Source: Polaribacter sp.
GTDB lineage: Bacteria > Bacteroidota > Bacteroidia > Flavobacteriales > Flavobacteriaceae
Length of the DNA: 64,000 bases
Assembly (NCBI GenBank): GCA_029238315.1
Contig: JAQWGI010000036.1
Span: forward strand, 1 to 64,000
Direction: 5' to 3'
The translations under genes and the position numbers were made by a program. This document shows positions 8,000-17,486 of the stretch, piece after piece. Position 1 is the first letter of the stretch. The number at the start of each line of letters is the position of its first letter. The notes under the pieces were generated by a model. That model ran no database searches, had not been told where the DNA came from, and saw only the letters and a list, made by a program, of their open reading frames with translations.

Positions 8000-9196
8000 C
8001 TATAAAATTAACAAATTAATGTCTCTAAAAGGCAAATTAAACCAATCTGCGACGACTTTACTAGTTAAAATTCCGTGGTAAAAATACATACCGTTTCGTA
8101 AACTTTTATCAAAACGAGCAGCATTTTCAAATCCGCCTTCTTCTGCAATACTTAATAAATACGGAGTAAAAATGTTGCTAATTGAAACAGAAGCTGTTCT
8201 TGCATATCTAGAAGGAATATTAGGAACACAATAATGTGTAACACCATGTTCTATGAAAGTTGGTTCGCTGTGTGTAGTTACTTTAGAGGTTTCAAAACAA
8301 CCTCCACAATCAATACTAACATCTACAATTAAAGCGCCATTTTTCATTTGTTTCACCATATCTTCTGTTACCATAATTGGTGACCGATTTTTCCCCCTAA
8401 CTGCTCCAACAGCAATGTCGCATCGCATCAATGCTTTTGCCAATGTTTTAGGCTGAATGGTTGATGTATAGATGGGTGTGTTTAAACAATGCTGTAAGCG
8501 TCTTAATTTTGCAATAGAATTGTCAAAAACTTTTACACGAGCACCTAATCCTAATGCAGAACGAGCAGCAAATTCTCCTACAGTTCCTGCACCAATAATA
8601 ACCACATCAGTAGGAGGAACGCCACCAATATTTCCTAGTAACAATCCGTTTCCTTTGTTGCTATTGCTTAACATTTCTGCAGCAATTAAAACAGAGGCAG
8701 TTCCTGCAATTTCACTTAATGATTTTACAACAGGATAAAATCCGTGTTCGTCTTTAATGTAATCAAAAGCAAATGCTGTAATTCGTTTTTTTGCTAAAGT
8801 TTCAAAATATTTTTTTGACTGTGTCTTTAATTGCAAGGCTGATAGTAAAACACTTTGTGGTTTTATATATGCTATTTCTTGCAATGTTGGCGGTGCCACT
8901 TTTAAAATGATATTACAACCAAAAGCTTCTTCTACATTGTACGATATTTTTGCACCAGCTTCAGAATACTCTTTGTCACTAAAATTGGCAGCATTTCCGG
9001 CGCCAGTTTCTACAACAATTTTGTGTCCGTGAGCTGTTAAAGCGGCAACAGCATCTGGAGTTAAACAAACGCGTTTCTCTTCAAATTGTGTTTCTTTTGG
9101 TAAGCCAATAAACAACTCTCCTTTGTGTTTTTTAATTTCAAGCATTTCTTCTTGCGGAAGTAATTCTTCTTTGCTAAACGGAGAAAATTGACTCAT
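8000..9196 (-). CDS. ald: Alanine dehydrogenase
   Basis: NAD-dependent enzyme interconverting L-alanine with pyruvate and ammonia. The 398-residue product has the AlaDH/PNT N-terminal signature GLPKETQFEEKRVCLTPDAV (about 32-51) and the Rossmann motif VVIIGAGTVGEFAARSALGLG (about 197-217). The length matches the Bacteroidota form, which has an extra N-terminal stretch of about 25 residues. Its start overlaps the tsaE stop by 4 bp (ATGA), so tsaE and ald are translationally coupled. A nearby transhydrogenase alpha subunit would look similar, but the full length and lone gene favour Ald. Confidence 0.9.
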   Translation of the reverse strand: MSQFSPFSKEELLPQEEMLEIKKHKGELFIGLPKETQFEEKRVCLTPDAVAALTAHGHKIVVETGAGNAANFSDKEYSEAGAKISYNVEEAFGCNIILKVAPPTLQEIAYIKPQSVLLSALQLKTQSKKYFETLAKKRITAFAFDYIKDEHGFYPVVKSLSEIAGTASVLIAAEMLSNSNKGNGLLLGNIGGVPPTDVVIIGAGTVGEFAARSALGLGARVKVFDNSIAKLRRLQHCLNTPIYTSTIQPKTLAKALMRCDIAVGAVRGKNRSPIMVTEDMVKQMKNGALIVDVSIDCGGCFETSKVTTHSEPTFIEHGVTHYCVPNIPSRYARTASVSISNIFTPYLLSIAEEGGFENAARFDKSLRNGMYFYHGILTSKVVADWFNLPFRDINLLIL

Positions 9197-9609
9197 ATCT
9201 TATTTTTAAGTTGTATATTTCTATCACCATTTTCTAGTGTAGAAATATGTATTTCGGTTGACTCTAAAGGTAGTAAATTTTCGATATTCTGTGGCCACTC
9301 AATAAAACACCAAGCATCTGAATAAAAATAATCTTCAATTCCGATGTCATACGCTTCATTTTCGTCTTCAATTCTATAGAAGTCAAAATGATATACAATA
9401 TCAGAATTTGCTGTGTGATATTCATTTACCAACGAAAAAGTTGGTGAATTGGCAACATCTTCAATACCAAGTTCTTTACAGATCTCTTTGATTAACGTTG
9501 TTTTACCAACACCCATTTCTCCATAAAAAAGTAACATTTTACTTTTTGTACTTGCAATAATTTCTTTTGCAATGAGATTCAACTCAGAAATTGAATAGGT
9601 TTTGTTCAT
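9193..9609 (-). CDS. tsaE: tRNA threonylcarbamoyladenosine biosynthesis ATPase TsaE
   Basis: Small P-loop ATPase that drives turnover of the TsaBD complex making t6A at position 37 of ANN-decoding tRNAs. The 138-residue product has Walker A GEMGVGKTTL (residues 30-39), the NSPTFSLVNEY loop and the FIEWPQNIENLLP motif near residue 107, all typical of TsaE. It is the first gene of the tsaE-ald pair. A -7-type promoter box lies only 4 bp before its ATG, hinting at a leaderless message. Confidence 0.95.
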   Translation of the reverse strand: MNKTYSISELNLIAKEIIASTKSKMLLFYGEMGVGKTTLIKEICKELGIEDVANSPTFSLVNEYHTANSDIVYHFDFYRIEDENEAYDIGIEDYFYSDAWCFIEWPQNIENLLPLESTEIHISTLENGDRNIQLKNKI

Positions 9610-9613
9610 GTAA

Positions 9614-9621
9614 CAAATATA
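9614..9621 (-). promoter_or_regulatory. Candidate -7 box for tsaE-ald, almost abutting the start codon
   Basis: On the minus strand the sequence reads TATATTTG, a match to TAnnTTTG, ending 4 bp before the tsaE ATG (9607-9609). With normal spacing transcription would begin at or next to the ATG. No TTG is seen at the -33 distance. Confidence 0.5.
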
Positions 9622-9727
9622 AAAATCTTAGATTCTATTTTTTTGATTTTTGTATTATTTTTTAATTTCTATAAGAGTTTATTAAAATCGAAGTTAAACT
9701 AGACGAGTGAAAGAATTTCTTATATAT

Positions 9728-11278
9728 TTATTTAGCCTCATATATAGCACACGGAATAATCATTTCTTCTAGAGAAACTCCGCCATGTTGATAGGTATTC
9801 TTGTAATATTTTACATAATGATTGTAATTATTCTGATACGCCAAAAACAAATCTTCTTTTGCAAAAATAAATGAGCTATTCATTGCTGTTGTTGGCAAGA
9901 AAATATCTTTCGGATTGCGAACTGCAAACACATCTTTTTCATTATAACTTAAACTTCTACCCGTTTTGTATCGTAAATTAGAACTCGCATTTTTATCGCC
10001 AATAACTTTACTTGGATTTTTACAATTAATGGTTCCGTGATCAGTAGTAATAATTAATTTCTGTCCTAATTTTTGTGCTTTCTGAATAATCTCTAACAAA
10101 GGCGAATTTCTAAACCAACTTTCTGTTAACGATCTGTATGCTTTGTCATCGCCAGCCAATTCTTTGATGACTTCCATTTCTGTTTTTGCATGCGAAATCA
10201 TGTCCACAAAATTATAGACAATAACTGTTAAATCATTTTGTTTGGTTGCGTTGTAATTATCTGCCAATTCTTTTCCGTTTTTTAAATTGGTAATTTTATA
10301 ATATTCGTGTTGAATCTGTAAATTTAAACGCTTTATTTGAGTAGTTAAAAATTCGTTTTCGTACAAGTTTTTTCCGCCCTCATCCGTATCATTTTTCCAA
10401 TATTCTGGATACATTTTCTCCATTTCTGATGGCATCAATCCAGAGAAGATGGCATTTCTAGAATACTGTGTTGCTGTTGGTAAAATGCTGAAAAATGATG
10501 CTTCTTTTTCTTTTTTAAAATGATTGTTGATGTACGGTTCTAAAATTCTAAATTGATCTAAGCGTAAGTTGTCAATAACCAGTAATAATGTTCCGTTTTT
10601 TGCTGTTTTTAACTCAGGAAAAACAAGCTCTTTTAATAAAGTATGCGAAAAAACTGGTTTGTCATTTGATGTAAAAAAGTCTTCATAATTCTTCTTTATA
10701 AATTTGAAAAACAACGAATTTGCTTCGTTTTTCTGACTTTCTAATATACCTAACATTCCGGCATCATTAATATTTTCTAATTCTAATTCCCAATGCACGA
10801 GTTTCTTATAAATACCAATCCATGCTGAGTAGGAATTTACCATCGCTAAATCCATCGAAATCTTCCTAAATTCTTGTTGATAATTAGAAGTAGTTTTATC
10901 AGAAATTAATTTAGAATGATCTAAATTCTTTTTTAAACTCAATAAAATCTGATTCGGATTTACAGGTTTAATCAAGTAATCGGCAATTTTAGAGCCAATT
11001 GCTTCTTCCATAATATATTCTTCCTCACTTTTTGTAATCATTACAACAGGCAAATTGTTTTGCCTTTGTTTGATTTCTGAAAGTGTTTCTAGACCGTTAA
11101 TTCCGGGCATATTTTCATCTAAAAAAACAATATCAAAGTTTTGTTTATCAACTAAATCAATAGCATCTAAGCCGTTTGTGCATTTGGTAACATTGTAATT
11201 TTTTTGTTCTAAAAATAGAATATGAGGCTTTAATAAATCAATCTCATCATCAACCCATAAAATTTCTATTTTTCTCAT
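9728..11278 (-). CDS. porX: PorX-type response regulator with PglZ domain (T9SS/gliding regulator)
   Basis: A 516-residue cytoplasmic regulator. Residues 1-120 form a receiver domain: acidic pair D10-D11, phospho-acceptor Asp54 in FLDENMPG, and Lys in the YLIKP loop. The C-terminal half (about 210-516) is an alkaline-phosphatase-fold PglZ domain with VIDNLRLDQF, TTDHGTINCKNP and YQHGGVSLEE metal-binding segments. This architecture is PorX, which with the kinase PorY controls type IX secretion genes in Bacteroidota and has oligonucleotide phosphodiesterase activity in characterised homologues. No histidine kinase is adjacent, which is usual. It is divergent from the HD gene. Confidence 0.93.
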   Translation of the reverse strand: MRKIEILWVDDEIDLLKPHILFLEQKNYNVTKCTNGLDAIDLVDKQNFDIVFLDENMPGINGLETLSEIKQRQNNLPVVMITKSEEEYIMEEAIGSKIADYLIKPVNPNQILLSLKKNLDHSKLISDKTTSNYQQEFRKISMDLAMVNSYSAWIGIYKKLVHWELELENINDAGMLGILESQKNEANSLFFKFIKKNYEDFFTSNDKPVFSHTLLKELVFPELKTAKNGTLLLVIDNLRLDQFRILEPYINNHFKKEKEASFFSILPTATQYSRNAIFSGLMPSEMEKMYPEYWKNDTDEGGKNLYENEFLTTQIKRLNLQIQHEYYKITNLKNGKELADNYNATKQNDLTVIVYNFVDMISHAKTEMEVIKELAGDDKAYRSLTESWFRNSPLLEIIQKAQKLGQKLIITTDHGTINCKNPSKVIGDKNASSNLRYKTGRSLSYNEKDVFAVRNPKDIFLPTTAMNSSFIFAKEDLFLAYQNNYNHYVKYYKNTYQHGGVSLEEMIIPCAIYEAK

Positions 11279-11303
11279 ATTGTATTAATTTTCTAATTAA
11301 AAA

Positions 11304-11331
11304 TTGATTTTCAATAACTATAGTATATTTG
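11304..11331 (+). promoter_or_regulatory. Promoter for HD hydrolase gene
   Basis: TTG at 11304-11306 and TATATTTG at 11324-11331 are spaced by 17 bp, fitting the Bacteroidota -33/-7 pattern. The -7 box ends 19 bp before the TTG start codon. Confidence 0.65.
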
Positions 11332-11350
11332 TATTTTAAAAAAGCACATA

Positions 11351-12580
11351 TTGAAAACTTCCAAAACCAATAAACTCAAAATATTGAACGACCCAATTTA
11401 CGGTTTTATTACAATTCCGAATAGTTTAATTTTTGATATTATAGAACACCCTTATTTTCAGCGATTAAGACGCGTAACGCAAATGGGGTTTTCTAATTTA
11501 GTCTATCCAGGCGCAAATCACACTCGTTTTCATCATGCGATTGGATGTATGCATTTGATGCAAAAAGCGGTAAGAGTATTGCGATTTAAAGAGGTTGAAA
11601 TTTCTGAAGATGAGGCGAATGCTTTATATATTGCTATTTTATTGCACGATATTGGTCACGGTGCTTTTTCACATGCATTAGAACATAGTATTGTAAACGG
11701 AATTTCTCATGAAGAAATTTCTTTGAAATTTATGAAAAAATTAAATAGCGAATTTGATGGGCAGTTGGGGTTGGCAATTAAAATTTTTGAAGGGAAATAC
11801 AAAAGAGGATTTTTCAATCAATTAATATCAAGTCAATTAGATATTGATCGATTGGATTATTTAAAGCGTGATAGTTTTTATACGGGTGTAACAGAAGGAA
11901 ATATTAGTTCTGATCGTTTAATTGCGATGATGAATGTTGCCAATGATGAATTGGTAATTGAGAAGAAAGGGATTTATTCTGTAGAAAAATTTATCATTGC
12001 GCGCAGATTAATGTATTGGCAAGTGTATTTACATAAAACAGGTTTGGTTGCAGAAAATATGCTAGTAAAGATTTTGCAACGCGCTAAAGAGTTGGCAACT
12101 CAAAATGTTGAACTACCAGCCACTAAAACTTTGCAATATTTTTTATACAATCAGATTTCAAAAGAGAATTTTACAGATAAAACCTTAGAGGTTTTTTCAA
12201 GATTAGATGATTATGATGTGCTATCTGCTATTAAAGAATGGACAACACATTCAGATCAAGTTTTATCTGAACTTTCTAAAATGATTATGAATCGTAATTT
12301 GTTGAAAATAAAAATTCAAGATCAAAACTTTACAAAAGAAGAAATAAACATACAGGTTAATAAGTTAATCTCTAAAAACAATATTGCTGCAGAATTTGCA
12401 CCTTTTTTTGTGTTTTCAGGCATTGTGAAAAACCAAGCTTATCAAACAAAAAATCCGATTAAAATATTGTTTAAAAATAATAAAACAATTGATATAGCCT
12501 CGGCATCTGATCAATTAAATTTACAAGCACTTACAAAACCTGTAGAGAAATTTTACTTGTGTTATCCTAAGAAAATGTAA
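11351..12580 (+). CDS. HD-domain phosphohydrolase (dNTPase-like)
   Basis: A 409-residue metal-dependent phosphohydrolase of the HD superfamily, similar to dGTPase/SAMHD1-like proteins. The metal ligands are visible: His in RFHHAIG (60-66), the HD pair at 99-100 in [16 protein letters not shown], and Asp in [14 protein letters not shown] (about 166-179). The family acts on dNTPs or related nucleotides; the exact substrate is not known. Translation starts at TTG, because the family N-terminus [13 protein letters not shown] needs it and no upstream ATG exists in frame. It leads directly into the lpxD block with 38 bp between. Confidence 0.9.
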   Translation: MKTSKTNKLKILNDPIYGFITIPNSLIFDIIEHPYFQRLRRVTQMGFSNLVYPGANHTRFHHAIGCMHLMQKAVRVLRFKEVEISEDEANALYIAILLHDIGHGAFSHALEHSIVNGISHEEISLKFMKKLNSEFDGQLGLAIKIFEGKYKRGFFNQLISSQLDIDRLDYLKRDSFYTGVTEGNISSDRLIAMMNVANDELVIEKKGIYSVEKFIIARRLMYWQVYLHKTGLVAENMLVKILQRAKELATQNVELPATKTLQYFLYNQISKENFTDKTLEVFSRLDDYDVLSAIKEWTTHSDQVLSELSKMIMNRNLLKIKIQDQNFTKEEINIQVNKLISKNNIAAEFAPFFVFSGIVKNQAYQTKNPIKILFKNNKTIDIASASDQLNLQALTKPVEKFYLCYPKKM

Positions 12581-12604
12581 TTAGACAAATCCTAAGAAAT
12601 TTCT

Positions 12605-12612
12605 TACTTTTG
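12605..12612 (+). promoter_or_regulatory. Candidate -7 box immediately upstream of lpxD
   Basis: TACTTTTG matches TAnnTTTG and ends 6 bp before the ATG at 12619. The TTG inside the box (12610) is therefore better explained as promoter than as start codon. No good -33 TTG is present. The lpxD mRNA may be leaderless. Confidence 0.55.
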
Positions 12613-12618
12613 CAGACG

Positions 12619-13659
12619 ATGAATTTTACAGCAGAACAAATTGCAGAAATTTTAGAAGGAGATATAGTAGGCAACCCAAAAGCCGAAGTCTCTAAGTTAT
12701 CTAAAATTGAGGAAGGAGAAAAAGGGAGTTTAACCTTTTTGTCTAATCCTAAATACAATCCATTTTTATACACAACAAAAGCTTCAATAACAATTGTTGA
12801 TAAGAGTTTTGTGCCAGAAAAAAACATTACTACTACGTTAATAAAAGTAGTAGATGCCTATGCTGCTTTCTCTAAATTATTAGAGTTTTATAATCAGGTT
12901 AAAAACAATAAGTTAGGTAGAGAGCAACCTCATTTTATTGCTGGTTCTGCTAGTATTGGGACTAACGAATATATTGGTGCTTTCGCATACATAGGAGAGC
13001 ATGTTAAGATAGGAGAAAATGTAAAAATTTATCCTAATGTGTATGTTGGAGATAATGTTGTGATTGGCAATAATACTACTATTTTTGCTGGAGTGAAAAT
13101 ATACTCAGAAACACAAATTGGAAACAATTGTGCCATTCATTCTGGCGCAATTATTGGGTCAGACGGATTTGGTTTTGCTCCAAACAAAGAAGGAACTTAC
13201 GATAAGGTACCGCAAACAGGACATGTTATTATTGAAGATAATGTTGATATTGGTGCGGCAACAACAATTGATAGAGCTACTTTAGGAGCTACAATTATTA
13301 GAAAAGGAGTTAAATTAGACAATCAAATTCAGGTAGCACACAATGTAGAAATTGGTGACAATACCGTAATAGCTGCACAAACAGGAATTGCCGGATCTAC
13401 AAAAATTGGAAAAAACTGTATGCTTGGTGGTCAAGTAGGTGTTGCAGGACATATTACAATTGGCGATTACGTAAAAGTTGGTGCACAAGCAGGTGTTACA
13501 AAAAGTGTAAAGTCAAATCAGGTTTTAAACGGAACTCCTGCATTTGGATTTACAGATTACCACAAATCGTATGCCTATTTTAAAAAATTACCAGAATTAG
13601 CAAAGACATTATATAATTTAGAAAAAAAATCAACACTCAAAGTGAATCATGATGAGTAA
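12619..13659 (+). CDS. lpxD: UDP-3-O-(3-hydroxyacyl)glucosamine N-acyltransferase LpxD
   Basis: Third committed enzyme of lipid A synthesis: it adds an N-linked 3-hydroxyacyl chain from ACP to UDP-3-O-acylglucosamine. The 346-residue protein has the N-terminal uridine-binding domain (about 1-100) and a left-handed beta-helix of hexapeptide repeats (about 105-310). The catalytic-His region [21 protein letters not shown] is followed by GQVGVAGH. I place the start at ATG 12619 rather than the TTG 9 bp earlier, which is part of a -7 box. The end overlaps lpxC-fabZ by 11 bp. Confidence 0.95.
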   Translation: MNFTAEQIAEILEGDIVGNPKAEVSKLSKIEEGEKGSLTFLSNPKYNPFLYTTKASITIVDKSFVPEKNITTTLIKVVDAYAAFSKLLEFYNQVKNNKLGREQPHFIAGSASIGTNEYIGAFAYIGEHVKIGENVKIYPNVYVGDNVVIGNNTTIFAGVKIYSETQIGNNCAIHSGAIIGSDGFGFAPNKEGTYDKVPQTGHVIIEDNVDIGAATTIDRATLGATIIRKGVKLDNQIQVAHNVEIGDNTVIAAQTGIAGSTKIGKNCMLGGQVGVAGHITIGDYVKVGAQAGVTKSVKSNQVLNGTPAFGFTDYHKSYAYFKKLPELAKTLYNLEKKSTLKVNHDE

Positions 13660-15043
13660 CAAACAACAAACAATTAAAAACGAAGTAAGCCTTTCAGGTG
13701 TTGGTTTACACACTGGTAATACAGTAAAAATGACGTTTAAACCTGCGCCAATAGATCATGGTTATGCATTTGTAAGAATTGATTTAGAAGGACAACCTAT
13801 AATTGCTGCAAATGCAGAATATGTGGTCAATACCCAAAGAGGTACAAATCTTGAAAAAAATGGCGTTCAGATTCAAACTTCAGAACATGTATTAGCAGCA
13901 GCAGTTGGATTAGGTATAGACAATTTACTAATAGAAATTGATGCATCAGAACCACCAATTATGGATGGTTCATCTAAATTCTTTATAGAAGCTTTAGAAA
14001 AAGCCGGAATAGAAGAACAGGATGCTGAAGTTAAAGAATATATTGTTAAAGATATAATCTCTTACAGAGATGAAGCCACAGGAAGCGAAATTATTTTGAT
14101 GCCTTCTGATAAATATGAAATTACTACAATGGTAGATTTTGGTACAAAAATTTTAGGTACTCAAAATGCTACTTTACAAAACATTTCTGATTTTAAAGAA
14201 GAAATTGCAGCAGCAAGAACTTTTAGTTTTTTGCACGAAATTGAAATGTTATTAGAAAATGATTTGATAAAGGGTGGAGATTTAAATAACGCCATTGTTT
14301 ATGTAGATAAAGAACTATCTGACAAAACAATGCGTAAATTAAAAAAAGCCTTTAACAAAGAAGATATTACTGTTAAATCTAACGGAATTTTAGATAATTT
14401 AACTTTGCATTGGGCCAATGAAGCCGCAAGGCATAAATTGCTTGATGTTATTGGAGATTTAGCTTTAGCAGGCACTAGAATTAGAGGGAAAGTAATTGCG
14501 AATAAACCAGGTCATTTAGTAAATACGCAATTTGCTAAAAAGTTAGGAAAAATTATGAAAGCTGAGAAACGTAATAAAGTACCTCAGTTTGATTTAAATC
14601 AACCTCCTTTAATGGACATTCATCAAATTATGGACATTCTTCCTCATAGACCTCCGTTTTTATTAATTGATAGAATTCTAGAGCTTTCTGATAAACATGT
14701 GGTTGGAATGAAAAATGTTACAATGAATGAAGATTTCTTTGTTGGACATTTTCCTGGATCACCAGTTATGCCTGGTGTTTTACAAGTAGAAGCAATGGCA
14801 CAGTGTGGAGGGATTTTAGTTTTAAGTACGGTTCCAGATCCAGAGAATTATTTAACATATTTCATGAAAATGGATAATGTTAAATTTAAACAAAAAGTTT
14901 TACCAGGAGATACATTGATATTTAAGTGTGAATTAATTTCACCAATACGAAGAGGAATATGCCATATGCAAGCTTACGGATATGCTAACGGAAAATTAGT
15001 TGTAGAAGCAGAGTTGATGGCGCAAATAGCAAAAAAGCAATAA
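13649..15043 (+). CDS. lpxC/fabZ: Bifunctional UDP-3-O-acyl-GlcNAc deacetylase / 3-hydroxyacyl-ACP dehydratase
   Basis: A natural fusion typical of Bacteroidota. Residues 1 to about 305 are the zinc deacetylase LpxC, the committed step of lipid A synthesis: His80 in [14 protein letters not shown] (His262, Asp266) and catalytic His289 in PGHLVN. Residues from about 320 to 464 are the FabZ hot-dog dehydratase: [13 protein letters not shown], active-site His367 in [11 protein letters not shown], and Glu381. Fusing them joins the branch point where 3-hydroxyacyl-ACP is used either for lipid A or for fatty acid elongation. Start ATG 13649 overlaps lpxD; ATG 13652 is an alternative. lpxA follows after 2 bp. 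Confidence 0.97.
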   Translation: MMSNKQQTIKNEVSLSGVGLHTGNTVKMTFKPAPIDHGYAFVRIDLEGQPIIAANAEYVVNTQRGTNLEKNGVQIQTSEHVLAAAVGLGIDNLLIEIDASEPPIMDGSSKFFIEALEKAGIEEQDAEVKEYIVKDIISYRDEATGSEIILMPSDKYEITTMVDFGTKILGTQNATLQNISDFKEEIAAARTFSFLHEIEMLLENDLIKGGDLNNAIVYVDKELSDKTMRKLKKAFNKEDITVKSNGILDNLTLHWANEAARHKLLDVIGDLALAGTRIRGKVIANKPGHLVNTQFAKKLGKIMKAEKRNKVPQFDLNQPPLMDIHQIMDILPHRPPFLLIDRILELSDKHVVGMKNVTMNEDFFVGHFPGSPVMPGVLQVEAMAQCGGILVLSTVPDPENYLTYFMKMDNVKFKQKVLPGDTLIFKCELISPIRRGICHMQAYGYANGKLVVEAELMAQIAKKQ

Positions 15044-15045
15044 TT

Positions 15046-15828
15046 ATGAATCAACCTTTAGCATATGTACATCCGCAAGCAAAAGTTGCAAGAAATGTAG
15101 TTGTAGAGCCATTTACAACCATTAATAACGATGTAGAAATTGGTTCTGGAACTTGGATAGGATCTAATGTAACAATTATGGAAGGCGCACGTATTGGAAA
15201 AAATTGTAGAATTTTTCCTGGTGCAGTAATTTCTGCAATTCCTCAAGATTTAAAATTTGAAGGAGAAGATTCTTTAACCGTCATTGGAGACAATACAACA
15301 GTTAGAGAATGTGTAACAATTAATAGAGGAACAAATGCTTCTGGTAAAACAGAGATTGGTAGCAATTGTTTAATTATGGCAACAGCACATATTGCACACG
15401 ATTGTGTTTTAGGTGACAATTCTATTGTTGTAAACGGAGTTGCATTAGCAGGTCATGTAACAGTGGGAAAACATGCAATAATTGGAGGTTTAGCAGCTGT
15501 ACATCAATTTATTCATATTGGAGATCATGCTATGATTTCTGGTGGATCTCTAGTTCGTAAAGATGTTCCTCCATACACAAAGGCAGCAAAAGAGCCATTA
15601 TCTTATGTAGGAATCAATTCTATTGGTTTAAGGCGTAGAGGTTTTTCATCTGCAAAAATTAGTGAGATTCAAAATATTTATAGAATCTTATATCAAAAAA
15701 ACTACAATACATCTCAGGCTTTATCAATTATTGAAGCAGAAATGGAAGCAACACCTGAAAGAGATGAAATCATGCTATTTATCCGTAATTCTAAAAGAGG
15801 AATTATGAAAGGGTATTTTGGTGGATAA
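15046..15828 (+). CDS. lpxA: UDP-N-acetylglucosamine acyltransferase LpxA
   Basis: First enzyme of lipid A synthesis, transferring a 3-hydroxyacyl chain from ACP to the 3-OH of UDP-GlcNAc. The 260-residue protein is a hexapeptide-repeat beta-helix (ARIGKNCRIFPGAVIS and similar turns). The catalytic region TAHIAHDCVLGDNSIVVNGV is at about residues 112-131, followed by the C-terminal helical domain with GLRRRGFS. The length matches E. coli LpxA. It sits 2 bp after lpxC-fabZ and is clearly in the same operon. Confidence 0.97.
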   Translation: MNQPLAYVHPQAKVARNVVVEPFTTINNDVEIGSGTWIGSNVTIMEGARIGKNCRIFPGAVISAIPQDLKFEGEDSLTVIGDNTTVRECVTINRGTNASGKTEIGSNCLIMATAHIAHDCVLGDNSIVVNGVALAGHVTVGKHAIIGGLAAVHQFIHIGDHAMISGGSLVRKDVPPYTKAAKEPLSYVGINSIGLRRRGFSSAKISEIQNIYRILYQKNYNTSQALSIIEAEMEATPERDEIMLFIRNSKRGIMKGYFGG

Positions 15829-15870
15829 TTATTATAAAAATAGAATAAACGTATAAAGTAAATTAATAAG

Positions 15871-16437
15871 ATGGCAACAACTTCAGATATTAGAAACGGA
15901 TTGTGTATTCGATACAACAATGATATTTATAAAGTAATTGAATTTTTACATGTAAAACCAGGTAAAGGACCTGCTTTTGTTAGAACAAAATTAAAAAGTG
16001 TTACAAACGGTAAAGTAATCGATAATACTTTTCCAGCAGGAAGAAAATTAGACGATGTTAGGGTTGAAACACAAAAATTTCAATTTTTATACGCTGATGG
16101 TGATGCCTATAACTTTATGAATACGGTAGATTACAACCAAATTTCATTACAAAAATCTGTTTTAGATGCTCCAGAACTATTAAAAGAAGGAGAAGTTGTA
16201 ACCATTATTATTAATTCAGAAGATGACATGCCATTATCTGTAGATATGCCATTGAGTGTGATTTTAGAAGTTACGCATACAGAACCAGGTGTTAAAGGAA
16301 ATACAGCTACAAATGCCACAAAACCGGCAACTGTAGAAACTGGTGCAACTGTAAATGTACCTTTGTTTATTAATGAAGGTGATAAAATTAAGATAGAAAC
16401 CGCAAAAGGAAACTATCAAGAGCGTATCAAAGAATAA
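15871..16437 (+). CDS. efp: Elongation factor P
   Basis: Translation factor that binds between the P and E sites to relieve stalling at polyproline. The 188-residue product has three beta-barrel domains, with the tip loop HVKPGKGPAFVRTKLK (27-42) carrying Lys32 at the position that is modified in other bacteria. No epmA or epmB gene is seen in the window. It lies inside the lipid A gene block, 42 bp after lpxA and 28 bp before the second lpxD. Confidence 0.97.
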   Translation: MATTSDIRNGLCIRYNNDIYKVIEFLHVKPGKGPAFVRTKLKSVTNGKVIDNTFPAGRKLDDVRVETQKFQFLYADGDAYNFMNTVDYNQISLQKSVLDAPELLKEGEVVTIIINSEDDMPLSVDMPLSVILEVTHTEPGVKGNTATNATKPATVETGATVNVPLFINEGDKIKIETAKGNYQERIKE

Positions 16438-16465
16438 TTTAATAGCTAACGACAAATAGTTAACT

Positions 16466-17386
16466 ATGAAATTTAATAAACCACAAACCTTAAAACAGAT
16501 TGCATTACTTACAGATTGTGAATTTGTAGGTGATGAAAATTTTGAAATTTTAGGGATCAATGAGATTCATGTTGTAGAAAAGGGAGATATCGTTTTTGTA
16601 GATCATCCAAAATATTATGATAAAGCATTAAATTCTGCTGCAACTATAATCTTAATCAATAAAAAAGTTGCGTGCCCAGAAGGAAAAGCATTATTGATTT
16701 CAGAAGATCCATTTAGAGATTTTAATAAAATTACACATCATTTCAACCCGTTTATTGCTTCAAAATCAAGTGTTTCAGATTCTGCTATTATTGGTGAAAG
16801 CACAGTAATACAGCCTAATGTTTTTATAGGCAATCAGGTAAAAATTGGTAACAATTGTTTAATTCATTCAAATGTGTCAATCTATGATAATTGTGTTATT
16901 GGAAACAATGTTACAATTCACGCAAATTCAATTTTAGGTTCAGATGCTTTTTATTATAAAAATAGAGAAACCGGATTTGATAAGTTATTGTCTGGCGGAC
17001 GCGTGGTAATTGAAGATCATGTAGATTTAGGGGCTTCTTGTACAATTGATAGAGGAGTAACTGGAGATACAACCATAAAAAAAGGCACAAAAATAGACAA
17101 TCAAGTTCATATTGGTCATGATACAATTATTGGAGAAAAATGTTTGATTGCTGCACAAACAGGTATTGCAGGTTGCACAGTAATAGAAGACGAGGTTACA
17201 CTTTGGGGCCAGGTTGGTGTAATAAGTGGAATAACAATTGAAAAAGGAACTGTAGTTATGGCACAAACTGGTGTTACAAAATCTTTAAAAAAGAATACAT
17301 ATTATGGAACACCACCAGTTGAATATCGTCAAAAACTAAGAGAAACCATTTATTTAAAAAATATCACAAATCCACAAAAAAAGTGA
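16466..17386 (+). CDS. Second LpxD-like N-acyltransferase
   Basis: A 306-residue paralogue of LpxD. It has a short N-terminal domain (about 1-100) and hexapeptide repeats. The catalytic stretch VHIGHDTIIGEKCLIAAQTG is at about residues 213-232, and GQVGVISGI follows. It is about 40 residues shorter than the LpxD encoded 4 kb upstream and clearly diverged, but keeps the His and the core fold. Its position after efp and before sucD is one I associate with Flavobacteriaceae. It may acylate another UDP-sugar or add a different chain; its substrate is unknown. Confidence 0.88.
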   Translation: MKFNKPQTLKQIALLTDCEFVGDENFEILGINEIHVVEKGDIVFVDHPKYYDKALNSAATIILINKKVACPEGKALLISEDPFRDFNKITHHFNPFIASKSSVSDSAIIGESTVIQPNVFIGNQVKIGNNCLIHSNVSIYDNCVIGNNVTIHANSILGSDAFYYKNRETGFDKLLSGGRVVIEDHVDLGASCTIDRGVTGDTTIKKGTKIDNQVHIGHDTIIGEKCLIAAQTGIAGCTVIEDEVTLWGQVGVISGITIEKGTVVMAQTGVTKSLKKNTYYGTPPVEYRQKLRETIYLKNITNPQKK

Positions 17387-17397
17387 TTCGATATTCG

Positions 17398-17428
17398 TTG
17401 TATAACGATATAAAAATAGCTATTTTTG
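17398..17428 (+). promoter_or_regulatory. Promoter of sucD
   Basis: TTG at 17398-17400 and TATTTTTG at 17421-17428 with a 20-bp spacer match the Bacteroidota sigma-ABfr-type consensus closely. About 58 bp of leader precede the sucD ATG. Confidence 0.75.
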
Positions 17429-17486
17429 CAGGGTATAAAAACAATTGAACTTCAATTGAAAATTTAACAAGAGAAAAAACAAACAA

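Noticed and set aside
8000..9196. NAD(P) transhydrogenase alpha subunit instead of alanine dehydrogenase
   Set aside because: No beta subunit or membrane segment gene lies nearby and the protein is full-length AlaDH; pntAA would be followed by pntB.
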